The notes under the pieces: model-generated
What the model saw: the letters and a program-made list of their open reading frames with translations, nothing else
Databases searched by the model: none
Told to the model about the DNA's origin: nothing
Part shown: positions 13,700-22,500 of the stretch, one piece after another
How the letters are laid out: the number at the start of each line of letters is the position of its first letter
Position numbering within the stretch: the stretch's first letter is position 1
Position numbers and translations under genes: made by a program
Source of the DNA: AC-32 sp963788215
GTDB lineage: Bacteria; Actinomycetota; Thermoleophilia; Gaiellales; Gaiellaceae
Assembly (NCBI GenBank): GCA_963788215.1
Contig: CAWBFX010000008.1
Coordinates: forward strand, 62,001 to 126,000
Reading direction: 5' to 3'
Length of the DNA stretch: 64,000 bases

Positions 13700-15047
13700 A
13701 GATGTAGACCGCCGTGCCGTAGTCGAGGAGCGAGTAGATGTGCGGCGCCGCCCAGATCGGGATCCGGACGCAGCCGTGGCTCGCGGCGAACGTGGGCACG
13801 CTGTGGTAGCCGTGGATCGCGAAGCCGCCCACGAAGAAGGACGAGTAGTACATCTCCTTCGCGTTGTAGCCCGGCACCTTGCTGTAGACGTGCCAGAGGC
13901 CAACGGGCGTGTTGCCCGTCGCCCCGGTCGAGACCGTGAGGACGAGCGAGGCCTGCCCGTCTCGGACGAGGAAGAGCACCTGCAGCTCCTTGCTCACCTC
14001 GACGTGCAAGCCGGCGCCGGCGTGGCCGGGGACCGGGACGTGCGCGACCTCGAGCGCCCGCCAGAAGCGAGCGTCGGTAGCGCCGGTGCGCGCGAGCCCG
14101 TGGAGCTTCTGGAACGCGACGACCGCGTCCGCCGTATCGATGCCGTAGTAGCCGTCCGCCGCCCCGAGGTCGTAATGCAGCTCGTGCAGGCGCTGCTCGA
14201 GGGCGTAGACACTCGGGCCACGCGAGCCGAGGCGCAGGTACGGCACGTACACGGCCCGGCTGACGGTCGTGCCACCGCCGACGTAGCCCTGTGCGGGAGT
14301 GACCGTGAGCCGGATCCGGTAGACGGCGGCCTGCCGTGTGCTCAGCCTGATCCGCAGGCGGCCGGCTCCGGTGCGCTTGGCGAAGAGGTGGTTCCCGCGC
14401 CAGATGCGCGCCGTGAGCGTGCCCGCGCCTGCCGGTCGCTCGCGCGCGAACAGCAGGAGCGGCCGCCCGACCTGGCCCGAGCCGCGGAAGGCTGCCGTCA
14501 GCGCCGGGCGAACTCCGACCGTTGCGGGGCTCGAGACGGCCGGGCCGTAGCGCGCGGTGTACTGCGCGTCGGGCGTTCCGATTCGTCCGCGCACCGAAAA
14601 GCGCCCGCCGTGCCCGGTCTTCGCGCTGCCGACCCGCGTCGTACCGCGATAGAGCAGGATCCGCGCGCCCTTCACGCCCGGCACCAGCCGACCGTGGAAG
14701 CGCGCGCGCTGCCCGTAGCCGGCGGCGCGAGGCCCGGAGAGCGAGAGGCCGTACGACGTGACCGTCACGGACGCCTGCGAGGTCTCGCCGACCGGCGATG
14801 TCGCGGTCACGCGCGCGACGAACTTGCCCGCCGCGTAGACGTGCTGGACCACCGGCCCGTCGGCGGTCGTGCCGTCGCCGAGGTCCCAGTGGTAGGTCGC
14901 GACGTCGCCGCTCGCGGTGAGCGTCACAGTGAGCGGAGCCGCGCCCGTTGCGGGGCTGGCCTGCGCGGTGACGGCCGGAGGCGCGGCGTGCGCAGCCGGA
15001 ACGAAGAGGAACGTGAGGGCCGTGCCGATGATCGCTGCGCGCCGCAT
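13695..15047 (-). CDS. L,D-transpeptidase with PKD and peptidoglycan-binding domains
   Basis: A 450-residue secreted cell-wall enzyme. The signal peptide (MRRAAIIGTALTFLFVPAAH) is followed by a PKD domain (VATYHWDLGDGTTADGP, ~60-75), an Ig-like region, and a peptidoglycan-binding domain (GSRGPSVYALEQRLHELHYD ... DAVVAFQKLHGL, ~290-340). The C-terminal YkuD domain has HG in GGFAIHGYHSV and the catalytic ASHGCVRIP with Cys about 426. It forms 3-3 cross-links or attaches proteins to peptidoglycan. ATG 15047 is chosen over a longer frame because it begins the signal peptide. Confidence 0.9.
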   Translation of the reverse strand: MRRAAIIGTALTFLFVPAAHAAPPAVTAQASPATGAAPLTVTLTASGDVATYHWDLGDGTTADGPVVQHVYAAGKFVARVTATSPVGETSQASVTVTSYGLSLSGPRAAGYGQRARFHGRLVPGVKGARILLYRGTTRVGSAKTGHGGRFSVRGRIGTPDAQYTARYGPAVSSPATVGVRPALTAAFRGSGQVGRPLLLFARERPAGAGTLTARIWRGNHLFAKRTGAGRLRIRLSTRQAAVYRIRLTVTPAQGYVGGGTTVSRAVYVPYLRLGSRGPSVYALEQRLHELHYDLGAADGYYGIDTADAVVAFQKLHGLARTGATDARFWRALEVAHVPVPGHAGAGLHVEVSKELQVLFLVRDGQASLVLTVSTGATGNTPVGLWHVYSKVPGYNAKEMYYSSFFVGGFAIHGYHSVPTFAASHGCVRIPIWAAPHIYSLLDYGTAVYIY

Positions 15048-15067
15048 CGCCGGGAGAATAGATCGGG

Positions 15068-15673
15068 TTACCGGACGAATGCCACTGCCAACGCGATCCC
15101 GTTGAAACACGCGTGGAAGAGCATTCCGGGGAAGACGCTCTCGGTGCGCAGGCGGAGGACGGCGAGCGCGGCGCCGAAGATGAACAGCGCCGGGAATCCC
15201 TGAACGAGGCCGTGCGCGGCGGCGAAAGCGACCGCGGACACGATCACTGCCGCGACCGCCCCGAAGCGGCGCAGCAGGGCGATGCCGAGCCCGCGATAGG
15301 TGAACTCCTCCGCGATCGGCGCGACGAGCGCGATGACCGCGGCGTTGGCCGCATACGCGAGCGCCTTGTCCGGCTGCCAGTGCGCGGGCTCGAGGCCCTG
15401 CTCGCGGGTTGCGTGGAGCACCGACTCGAGCGCGTTCTCGGCGATCAGGATCCCGATGAAGAGGACGAGGGCGAGGCCGAGCGCCCGGCCCCAGGAGCGC
15501 GGCTGCCGAACTCCGAGCTCACCCCATGGAATCCCGCGCGCGATCCAGAGCGCGATGCCCAGGATGAGGAGCTCCTCGACCAGGCCGTTGACGGCGAACC
15601 CGTACTGGTAGAGCGCGTCGCGAGGCGGCTTGCCGCCGCTCGCGCGGCCGATGTACGCGAAGAGCGCGAGCAC
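15068..15673 (-). CDS. CPBP-family intramembrane glutamic protease
   Basis: At least 201 residues with ~6 membrane helices. The motifs of the CPBP/CAAX-protease (Abi) family are present: PIAEEFTYRGLGIALLRRFG (EExxxR, residues ~121-140), AAAHGLVQGFPALFIFGAAL (His, ~151) and the C-terminal MLFHACFNGIAL. These enzymes process membrane or prenylated substrates; the target is unknown. The GTG at 15673 cuts into a hydrophobic segment (LAAWLVLTSVLALFAYIG) that continues upstream in frame, so the true start is probably 15-30 codons earlier, perhaps at a rare start codon. Confidence 0.8.
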   Translation of the reverse strand: MLALFAYIGRASGGKPPRDALYQYGFAVNGLVEELLILGIALWIARGIPWGELGVRQPRSWGRALGLALVLFIGILIAENALESVLHATREQGLEPAHWQPDKALAYAANAAVIALVAPIAEEFTYRGLGIALLRRFGAVAAVIVSAVAFAAAHGLVQGFPALFIFGAALAVLRLRTESVFPGMLFHACFNGIALAVAFVR

Positions 15674-15741
15674 GCTCGTCAGGACGAGCCATGCGGCCAG
15701 CTTCCGGTTCGAGGCGCTGGCTCTGACCGGGGCGGCGAGGC

Positions 15742-16602
15742 TCAGCGGAACGCGTCCGGGTGGAGGATCCGCGCGACCGCGACGAGCGCCTTGCCGACGC
15801 CCGGCCCCGGCTGGGCGAGGCGGCCCGGCACGATCCCGAAGCGGCCGGAGCGCACCGCTGCGAGCTTCTTCGTCACGCGGTTCGCGCGCAGCTGGGCGAG
15901 CGTCGTGCCGCTGTCCGAGAGGGCAACGTAGGCCTGCGGGTCGATCGAGGCCAGGCGTTTGAGCGGGAACGGCCCCTGCTCGGGGCTAGGCCCGGCGACG
16001 TCCTTGCCCTTCGCCGCCTCGACGATGCTTCCTAGGAGGCTGCGTGAGCCGACCGTGCTGAACCCGCCGGCGTCGATGAAGGTCGGGACCTCGGGCGTGC
16101 CGCTCAGCCGCGCCGTGACCTGCCGGCGGTCGCGCTGGATTCCCGCCGTCACCCGGCGCGCGGCCACGGGCCGGGCGGTGAGGAGGCCGACGTCGCCGAT
16201 CGCGCGCTCGACGTCGCCGAGCGAGCTGTCGGGGGTGACGTAGACGGCCGCGTTCGTCGCCGATCGCGCGCGTTCGAGGTCGAGCGGGTCGACGTCGCTC
16301 GAGGCGACGATCAGGTCGGGGCGGGCCTTCTTGATCTGCGCCACCAGCGGCAGCCCGACCAGCGATTCGTTCACGGTCACGGTCCTGCGCTTGAGGCCGA
16401 GCGCCCGCAGGATCTGGTGCGGGCCCGGGCCGAGCGGGACGATCCGCTGCGGCGTCTCGGCCAGCGCGGTCGGCCGCTCGGCGGCGCCCTGGACGGTCAC
16501 CGGATAGATCGGGACGCTGGCGCCGGTCGGCTCCGCCCGCTCGCCGCAGGCGGTGCCGGCGGCGAGGAGGGCGAGCGCGCAGGCGGCGAGCGCGATCCTC
16601 AT
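15742..16602 (-). CDS. Periplasmic-binding-type lipoprotein (BtuF/FepB-like)
   Basis: A 286-residue substrate-binding protein of the helical-backbone (B12/iron-siderophore) class. The signal sequence ends in a possible lipobox (LLAAGTAC, Cys ~20). The domain has QRIVPLGPGPHQILRALGLK, then KKARPDLIVASSDVDPLDLE and a C-terminal LAAVRSGRFGIVPGRLAQPG, matching the two-lobe layout. No ABC permease or ATPase is adjacent, so the transporter partners are elsewhere or absent. ATG 16602 overlaps the stop of the glycosyltransferase upstream (ATGA). Confidence 0.75.
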   Translation of the reverse strand: MRIALAACALALLAAGTACGERAEPTGASVPIYPVTVQGAAERPTALAETPQRIVPLGPGPHQILRALGLKRRTVTVNESLVGLPLVAQIKKARPDLIVASSDVDPLDLERARSATNAAVYVTPDSSLGDVERAIGDVGLLTARPVAARRVTAGIQRDRRQVTARLSGTPEVPTFIDAGGFSTVGSRSLLGSIVEAAKGKDVAGPSPEQGPFPLKRLASIDPQAYVALSDSGTTLAQLRANRVTKKLAAVRSGRFGIVPGRLAQPGPGVGKALVAVARILHPDAFR

Positions 16603-17846
16603 GCCACCCACTGCCAGAGCGCCCATTGCACCACCGCCACGCCGAGCAACAGCGAGCTGACGCAGAGGATCGCCGTGTGCGCCCGCGGACGGCGGCCGAC
16701 GACCGCCAGCGCGAGGAAGAACGGAAAGATCGTCAGCCCGAACCGCGGGATCGAGAGCAACGGCCAGCGCTCGCTGGGGACGCTGAGAGGGATGGCGAGG
16801 CTCACCGCGGCGAAGAGGCCGTACGGCGCGCCGAAGCGCCGCCAGGCGATGACCGTAAGCGCTACGAAGAGCACGAGGAAGGCGAGGTTCTCGAGGTTGA
16901 TCGTCGCCGCCCGGATCGGATCGGTGTCCTGCACCGCCGTCCAGTAGACGTGCGTGTGCGAGCCGGACGCGAGCTGTTCGACCCCGGCCCAGCCCGCGCG
17001 CAGGCCGTCCCAGATCCCGCCGAGCGGGCCGGCAGGCGACAAGTGGCGGCTCCAGATTCGCTGCGCGTGCAGGAACGCCCAGGGGTCGCCCTCCGCCTGC
17101 CAGAGGTAGAGCGGGTAGGCAGCGAACAGCACCGGGGCGACGGCGAGCGAGGCGAGCGCGCGCAGGCGGTCGCGCTCCTGCCAGGCGATCAGCGCCAGAG
17201 CCGGGAGGAGCGCGACACCGGTAGGCCGGGCCAGAAGAGCGAGCCCGGTCACGGCGCCCGCGGCGAGGAAGCGGCTGCGCTCGGCGAGCATGAAGGCCGC
17301 GAGCGTCAGCAGCAGGTAGAGCGACTCGCTGTAGACCGCCTGCAGGAAGAGCGCGAACGGGAAGAACGCGAGGTAGAGCACCGCCCGCCGCGCGCCGTCT
17401 GCCCCGAGCCGCTCCTCGGCGATCCGGTGCAGGAGCAGGAACGAGCCGAGCGCAGCCGCGAGCGAGATCAGGATTCCGGCCAGCACGTAATGGCCGAAGA
17501 GCACGCGCCCGAGCACGGCCACGGCGCCGGGATAGAGCGGGTAGAAGGCGGAGGCCGCGCCGCTCGCTGCGCTGTAGCCGTGCTCCGCGATTCGCAGGAA
17601 CCAGACGCTGTCCCAGCGCGCCCAAACGTCCGTGACCGCACCGAGGTCATGGGTCAGCGAGGGGTCGTCCCAGCGCGCCGCCCGCGGGTGCCGGTTGGGT
17701 ACGAAGACGAAGAGCGCGAACAGCGCCGCAGCCCAGATCGCGGCCCGCGACCAGAGGAAGATCTCCGGAGCGGGGTTGGCTGCGGGAGGCAGCCGCAGCT
17801 CACGGCGAGCCGTCCGCGGCTCGCGTACGCGTTGACCGGCGGACAC
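16599..17846 (-). CDS. PIG-V-like membrane mannosyltransferase
   Basis: A 415-residue multi-pass membrane protein with ~9-10 helices. The signature of PIG-V/GT-C mannosyltransferases is visible: VWARWDSVWFLRIAEHGYSA (residues ~73-92, the catalytic W-D-x-x-W/H region), then SAFYPLYPGAVAVLGR and VYSESLYLLLTLAAF. Such enzymes transfer sugar from polyprenyl-phosphate donors on the outer membrane face. The start is GTG 17846. It forms an operon with the binding-protein lipoprotein downstream, an odd pairing with no evident functional link. Confidence 0.75.
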   Translation of the reverse strand: MSAGQRVREPRTARRELRLPPAANPAPEIFLWSRAAIWAAALFALFVFVPNRHPRAARWDDPSLTHDLGAVTDVWARWDSVWFLRIAEHGYSAASGAASAFYPLYPGAVAVLGRVLFGHYVLAGILISLAAALGSFLLLHRIAEERLGADGARRAVLYLAFFPFALFLQAVYSESLYLLLTLAAFMLAERSRFLAAGAVTGLALLARPTGVALLPALALIAWQERDRLRALASLAVAPVLFAAYPLYLWQAEGDPWAFLHAQRIWSRHLSPAGPLGGIWDGLRAGWAGVEQLASGSHTHVYWTAVQDTDPIRAATINLENLAFLVLFVALTVIAWRRFGAPYGLFAAVSLAIPLSVPSERWPLLSIPRFGLTIFPFFLALAVVGRRPRAHTAILCVSSLLLGVAVVQWALWQWVA

Positions 17847-17865
17847 GGCGCGCGATGATACTCGG

Positions 17866-18273
17866 ATGGCCCCGCGCTACTTCACGCCGGAGGAGGCGAA
17901 TGCCCAGCTCGAGCGGGTCCGGCCGGCGGCCGAGGCGCTCGTCGAGCACCGCCGCGCGATGGCGGATGCCGCACGGGAGCGCGCCCGGTTCGTGCAGCGG
18001 ATCGCGGGAAACGGCGGCGACTTCGATCCCCAGGAGCCGCGTACGCTCGAGGAGCAGTTCGAGCGCGAGGGCCAGGCGGTCGCCCGCTGCGTCCAGGAGC
18101 TCCAGAAGCTCGGCGTCCAGGTGAAGGACCTGGACCGCGGTCTCCTCGACTTCCCCGCGCTGCGCGACGGCGAGGAAGTGCTGCTCTGCTGGCAGGTCGG
18201 CGAGGACGAGGTGGCCTTCTGGCACGGCCTCGAAGAAGGCTTCGCCGGCAGGAAACCTCTCCCGTTCGACTAA
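17866..18273 (+). CDS. DUF2203 family protein
   Basis: A 135-residue protein of the DUF2203 family, whose function is unknown. The N-terminal RYFTPEEANAQLERVRPAAE and the C-terminal block GVQVKDLDRGLLDFPALRDG ... VLLCWQVGEDEVAFWHGLEE GFAGRKPL are the family hallmarks. The middle is a charged helix. ATG 17866 is divergent from the GT gene by 19 bases and lies 12 bases before the MscS-type gene, suggesting co-transcription with it. Confidence 0.88.
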   Translation: MAPRYFTPEEANAQLERVRPAAEALVEHRRAMADAARERARFVQRIAGNGGDFDPQEPRTLEEQFEREGQAVARCVQELQKLGVQVKDLDRGLLDFPALRDGEEVLLCWQVGEDEVAFWHGLEEGFAGRKPLPFD

Positions 18274-18285
18274 CCAGGCGGGACG

Positions 18286-19008
18286 ATGCCCTGGTGGCAC
18301 CGCCTGATCGTGCTGGGCGTGGTTCTTGCGATCACGCTCGCCGCCGCGCGCTTCGCGGACCGGCGGCTCTCGCGCCGCGACCTGCCGGCGAGCGCGGTGA
18401 CGCGGTACCGGGTGCTGCGGCGCAGCATCGTCGCCCTGATCATCTTCATCGGCGTCCTCTCCGCGCTGCTCGTGATCCCGGAGGTGCGGGCCGTCGCGAC
18501 CGGGATTCTCGCCTCGTCCGCGATCGTCGGGATCGTCGTCGGCTTCGCCGCCCAGCGGACGATCGGGAACTTCATCGCGGGGTTGCTGATCGCCTTCGCG
18601 CAACCGCTTCGCATCGGCGACTCCGTCGAGATCGACGGCACCGCCGGCGTCGTCGACGAGATCGGGCTTACCTACACGTTCATCCGGGTAGCCGACAACG
18701 ATCAGCTCGTGATCCCGAATGACCGAATCGCCTCGGATACCATCCTCAACTCGTCTCTCCGCGGACGAAGGAAGCGCGCACAGGTGACCGTCCAGATCCC
18801 TCTCGATCGTGATCTCGCAGCCGTCTCGGAGCTGCTTCGCGAAACGGCTGCCGACGAGCAGGCGGAAGTCACCGTGACCGCTCTCGAGGACAAGGCCAGC
18901 CTGGCGCTGACCGTCTGGGCCGAGGACGAGGCATCGGCCTCCCGAATCGAGAGTGAGCTCCGCCTGCGCGCGCACGAGCGGCTGCGCGAGGCCGGAGTCT
19001 TCTCGTGA
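18286..19008 (+). CDS. Small-conductance mechanosensitive channel (MscS family)
   Basis: A 240-residue MscS-type channel that opens under membrane tension to release solutes. There are three N-terminal membrane helices (residues ~7-25, 48-68, 73-110); the pore-lining one runs SSAIVGIVVGFAAQRTIGNF. The beta domain follows with LRIGDSVEIDGTAGVVDEIG and IPNDRIASDTILN (~148-160), then an alpha/beta cytoplasmic domain. It is on the short side for MscS. Its stop overlaps the PBP1A start (GTGA). Confidence 0.92.
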   Translation: MPWWHRLIVLGVVLAITLAAARFADRRLSRRDLPASAVTRYRVLRRSIVALIIFIGVLSALLVIPEVRAVATGILASSAIVGIVVGFAAQRTIGNFIAGLLIAFAQPLRIGDSVEIDGTAGVVDEIGLTYTFIRVADNDQLVIPNDRIASDTILNSSLRGRRKRAQVTVQIPLDRDLAAVSELLRETAADEQAEVTVTALEDKASLALTVWAEDEASASRIESELRLRAHERLREAGVFS

Positions 19009-21185
19009 CGCCGCCTCCTCCGCGAGGAACACGCAGGCGCGACCGGGACCTCGACGACATCCTCCGCCTGAGGAGGCGCCGCCGGGGTCGTGGCGCCGGG
19101 AAGCGCAGGCAGCGCTTGAAGATCTTCTTCGGCGCGCTCATCGTGCTCACGCTCACCCTGCTGGTGACCGGCGTCGGCGCGGTCGCGAAGTTCCAGTCGA
19201 GCTGTGACCTCAGCCAGCTGCGCCAGGTGCAGATCGGCGAGAACTCGTTCGTCTACGCCGCCGACGGCTCCACGCTGGGCTCGATCCCCGCCGAGAGGAA
19301 CCGAACGCCCGTCACGCTGCGCAAGGTCAGCCTCTGGGAGCGGAAGGCCACCGTCGCGATCGAGGATCACCGTTTCTACGAGCACGGCGGCGTCGACTAC
19401 TACGGAATCGCGCGCGCGGCCTGGCAGGACCTGCGGGCCGGCCACGTCGTGCAGGGCGGCTCCACGATCACGCAGCAGCTCGTGCGCAACCTCTACATCT
19501 CGAAGGAGCGGACGTTCAAGCGGAAGCTGAAGGAGGTCTGCCTCGCGATCAAGCTCAGCCGGCGCTGGTCGAAGGACAGGATCCTGAACGAGTACCTGAA
19601 CCAGGTCTATTACGGAAACCACGCCTACGGGATCGAGGCCGCGGCCGAGACGTACTACTCGGAGCACGCCTACCAGCTCGGGCTCGGCCAGGCGGCCCTC
19701 CTCGCGGGCCTGCCGCAGGCCCCCACGACGTACGACCCGCTGCACCGGCCTGCGACGGCGATCGCCCGGCGGGACGAGGTCCTACGCGCGATGCTTCAGT
19801 ACGGCTACATCACGCCGAAGCAGTACCGCGTCGCGCTCGCCCAGCGGAAGCTTCGGTTGCGGCCCGGCAAGCTCTACACGCGGATCAAGGAGCCGTACTT
19901 CTTCAGCTACGTCCGCGACCAGCTGATCGCCGAGTACGGGTCGAGCACGGTCCGCTCCGGCGGCCTTCGCGTCTACACGACGATCAACCCACGGCTGCAG
20001 CGCGCTGCGCAAAAGGCGATCAAGGACACGCTCTACCTGCGCAACGATCCCGCGGCCGCGGTCGTCTCGATCAACCCGGGCAACGGCTACATCCGCGCGA
20101 TGACCGCGGTCACGCCTGGACGAACGGGCAACCAGTTCAACCTCGTCGCCCAGGCGCGCCGCCAGCCGGGGTCGACCTTCAAGGTCTTCGTCCTCACGGC
20201 GGCGGTCAACGAGGGCATGAACCCGGACGCGACCTACTACACCTCGGCGCCGTTCCACTACCAGCCGGACCCGTACACCCCCGCCTGGGACGTGCAGACC
20301 TACGACCACTCCTACGCGGGCTCGATCTCCGTGACGCAGGCGACGCTGCGCTCCGACAACACCGTCTATGCGCAGCTGACGCTCGACGTCGGGCCGGACA
20401 AGGTCGCGCAGATGGCGCACCTGCTCGGGATCCGCTCGAAGCTCGACGTCGTCCCCGCGATGGGGCTCGGCGCCGACGCGATCTCGCCGCTCGAGGAGGC
20501 TTCCGCCTACGCGACCCTCGACGCGGGCGGCATCTACTCGAGGCCGACGGCGATCAAGGAGGTCAAGCTCGCGAACGGCAAGGTCGACACGGATGCGGGC
20601 TGGGGGAAGCCGCACCGCAAGCGCGTGATCTCGGACGGAGTCGCCTGGGAAGTGACGCGGATCCTGCAGCAGAACGTCCTCGGCGGCACAGGCGTGGGCG
20701 CGTACTTCGGCCGGCCCGCCGCCGGCAAGACCGGCACGACCGACAACCACGCCGACGCGTGGTTCTCCGGGTACGTGCCGCAGCTCGAGGCGACGGTCTG
20801 GGTCGGGTACCCGCAGGGCGAGATTCCGATGACCAACGTCCACGGGATCTCCGTCCAGGGCGGCAGCTTCCCGGCGACGATCTGGCACCTGTTCATGGAG
20901 TCAGCCGTGGCCAGCAAGGCGGCGCTCGACTGGCCGCAGCCGTTCAACCCGGTCGTATGGGAGCCGTGGACCAAGGGCCAGTACGGGTCGACCTTCGCGC
21001 CGCCGCCGCCGACCTACTACAACCCGCCGGCGTCGACCTCGACCCAGACGACGACGGGCAAGGCGCCGCCTCCGCCGCCGGTCGCTCCGCCGCCGCCTCC
21101 GCCGGTCGCGCCGCCTCCGCCGCCTCCGATCCCGCCGCCGCCTCCTCCGCCCTCGCCGCCGCCCTCTCCGCCGCCGGTCCCCTAG
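19005..21185 (+). CDS. Class A penicillin-binding protein (PBP1A type)
   Basis: A 726-residue bifunctional peptidoglycan synthase. An N-terminal basic region and single membrane helix (~45-70) are followed by a GT51 glycosyltransferase domain: EDHRFYEHGGVDYYGIARA and VVQGGSTITQQLVRNLY (~120-165). The transpeptidase has the SxxK serine in QPGSTFKVF (~388), SDN in RSDNTVYAQ (~448) and KTGT in AAGKTGTTDNHADAWF (~570). The last ~60 residues are almost pure Pro/Ala (PPPPPVAPPPPPPIPPPP). GTG 19005 overlaps the mscS stop by 4 bases. Confidence 0.95.
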   Translation: MTPPPPRGTRRRDRDLDDILRLRRRRRGRGAGKRRQRLKIFFGALIVLTLTLLVTGVGAVAKFQSSCDLSQLRQVQIGENSFVYAADGSTLGSIPAERNRTPVTLRKVSLWERKATVAIEDHRFYEHGGVDYYGIARAAWQDLRAGHVVQGGSTITQQLVRNLYISKERTFKRKLKEVCLAIKLSRRWSKDRILNEYLNQVYYGNHAYGIEAAAETYYSEHAYQLGLGQAALLAGLPQAPTTYDPLHRPATAIARRDEVLRAMLQYGYITPKQYRVALAQRKLRLRPGKLYTRIKEPYFFSYVRDQLIAEYGSSTVRSGGLRVYTTINPRLQRAAQKAIKDTLYLRNDPAAAVVSINPGNGYIRAMTAVTPGRTGNQFNLVAQARRQPGSTFKVFVLTAAVNEGMNPDATYYTSAPFHYQPDPYTPAWDVQTYDHSYAGSISVTQATLRSDNTVYAQLTLDVGPDKVAQMAHLLGIRSKLDVVPAMGLGADAISPLEEASAYATLDAGGIYSRPTAIKEVKLANGKVDTDAGWGKPHRKRVISDGVAWEVTRILQQNVLGGTGVGAYFGRPAAGKTGTTDNHADAWFSGYVPQLEATVWVGYPQGEIPMTNVHGISVQGGSFPATIWHLFMESAVASKAALDWPQPFNPVVWEPWTKGQYGSTFAPPPPTYYNPPASTSTQTTTGKAPPPPPVAPPPPPPVAPPPPPPIPPPPPPPSPPPSPPPVP

Positions 21186-21189
21186 CCAC

Positions 21190-22500
21190 GTGAAGCCGGC
21201 GCTCCGCGTGCCCGCGGGGAGGCGAGACGCGCTCCTGGCCGCCCTCGCCGCTGCGCCGGTCTTCCTCGCTGCGTGCGCGATCCCGGACGGCGGGCTCTTC
21301 CGCGCGGCGCGCTTCCGCGACCTGCACATCTACCAGGGCTACGCCGAGCGCTTCCTGCACGGAGCGCTGCCGTACCGCGACGTGTTCGTCGAGTACCCGC
21401 CGGGCGCCTTCGCCGTGTTCATACCGCCGACCGCGTTCGGCGCGCAGCACTACAACGCGGCCTTCAAGGCGGAGATGGCGCTCTGCGGTCTCGCGACGAT
21501 CCTGGTTGCGGCGCTCGTGCTCGCCGAGCTCGGCGCGACGCGCGCGCGGCTGCTCGTGTGCGTGGGGCTGCTCGCCGTCGCCCCCGCTGCGCTCGGGCCG
21601 ATCTCGCTGAACACCTACGACGCCTGGCCCGCGCTGCTGACGGTGCTCGCGCTGCTGCTCTTCCTGCGCGGCTGGGACCTCGCCGGCGCCGGGGTACTGG
21701 GGCTCGCCGTCTCCGCGAAGGTCTACCCGCTCGTGCTCCTGCCGCTGGCGGGCGTGTTCGTCTGGCGGCGGGCGGGGCCTCGTCGGCTGGCGGCAGCGCT
21801 GGCGGTGTTCTCGGTCGTTGCGGTCGCGGTCGTCGCGCCGTTCGCCGCCTACGACCTGCACGGGGTCGCCGAGAGCTTCCGCTCGCAGGCGACGCGCGGG
21901 CTGCAGGTCGAGAGCCTCGGCGCGTCGCTGCTCCTTGTCGCGGACAAGCTCGGCCTCTACCACGCGCACGTGGTCGAGACGACCGGGGTCGCGGGGCGCA
22001 ACCTCGACGGCTCCCTGCCAGATGCGGTGGCGGTCGTGACCCTCGTGCTCGAAGCCGCCGCGGTGATCGGCGTCTGGCTCCTCTACGCGAGGGCGCGCGA
22101 CGGGCGAAGCAGTCTCCCCGTCGCCTTCGCCGCCGCGGTCGCCGGCTTCCTCGCCTTCACCAAGGTCTTCTCGCCGCAATATCTCGAGTGGCTGATGCCG
22201 CTCGTCGTGGTCGCCGGCGGCGGGCTCGCGATCGCCCTGACGGCCGCCTCGCTGGTGCTCGGCCAGGCCTGGTTCTTCCACTACCACGCGCTCTTCCGGA
22301 TCGCCTGGCCGGTGTGGCTCCTGGTTGTCCGCGATCTGCTCGTCGTCGCCACGTTTGCGGCCCTGGCCGCCGCCCTGGCTCAGCCGCGGCGGTGGAAGAT
22401 CAGGATCCCGTCACGCTCGAAGACGAGGCGCCACTCGGGGTTGCGGCGCAACCAGGAGAGCTGGACCGCGGTCGGCAACGGCGCCAGTCGGTCTGCGTAG
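21190..22500 (+). CDS. GT87/DUF2029-type membrane glycosyltransferase
   Basis: A 436-residue multi-pass membrane protein with ~9 helices, resembling polyprenol-phosphate-mannose-dependent transferases of mycobacterial type. Visible motifs: RDLHIYQGYAERFLHGALPY, then RDVFVEYPPGAFAVF (the D-x-Y/D-x-x loop), AVSAKVYPLVLLPLAG (residues ~176-191) and FTKVFSPQYLEWLMP (~320). It starts with GTG 4 bases after the PBP1A stop. The last ~40 residues are read through the opposite-strand 3' end of the DUF2079 gene and are low-complexity basic, so the natural C-terminus may be shorter than the stop suggests. Confidence 0.8.
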   Translation: MKPALRVPAGRRDALLAALAAAPVFLAACAIPDGGLFRAARFRDLHIYQGYAERFLHGALPYRDVFVEYPPGAFAVFIPPTAFGAQHYNAAFKAEMALCGLATILVAALVLAELGATRARLLVCVGLLAVAPAALGPISLNTYDAWPALLTVLALLLFLRGWDLAGAGVLGLAVSAKVYPLVLLPLAGVFVWRRAGPRRLAAALAVFSVVAVAVVAPFAAYDLHGVAESFRSQATRGLQVESLGASLLLVADKLGLYHAHVVETTGVAGRNLDGSLPDAVAVVTLVLEAAAVIGVWLLYARARDGRSSLPVAFAAAVAGFLAFTKVFSPQYLEWLMPLVVVAGGGLAIALTAASLVLGQAWFFHYHALFRIAWPVWLLVVRDLLVVATFAALAAALAQPRRWKIRIPSRSKTRRHSGLRRNQESWTAVGNGASRSA

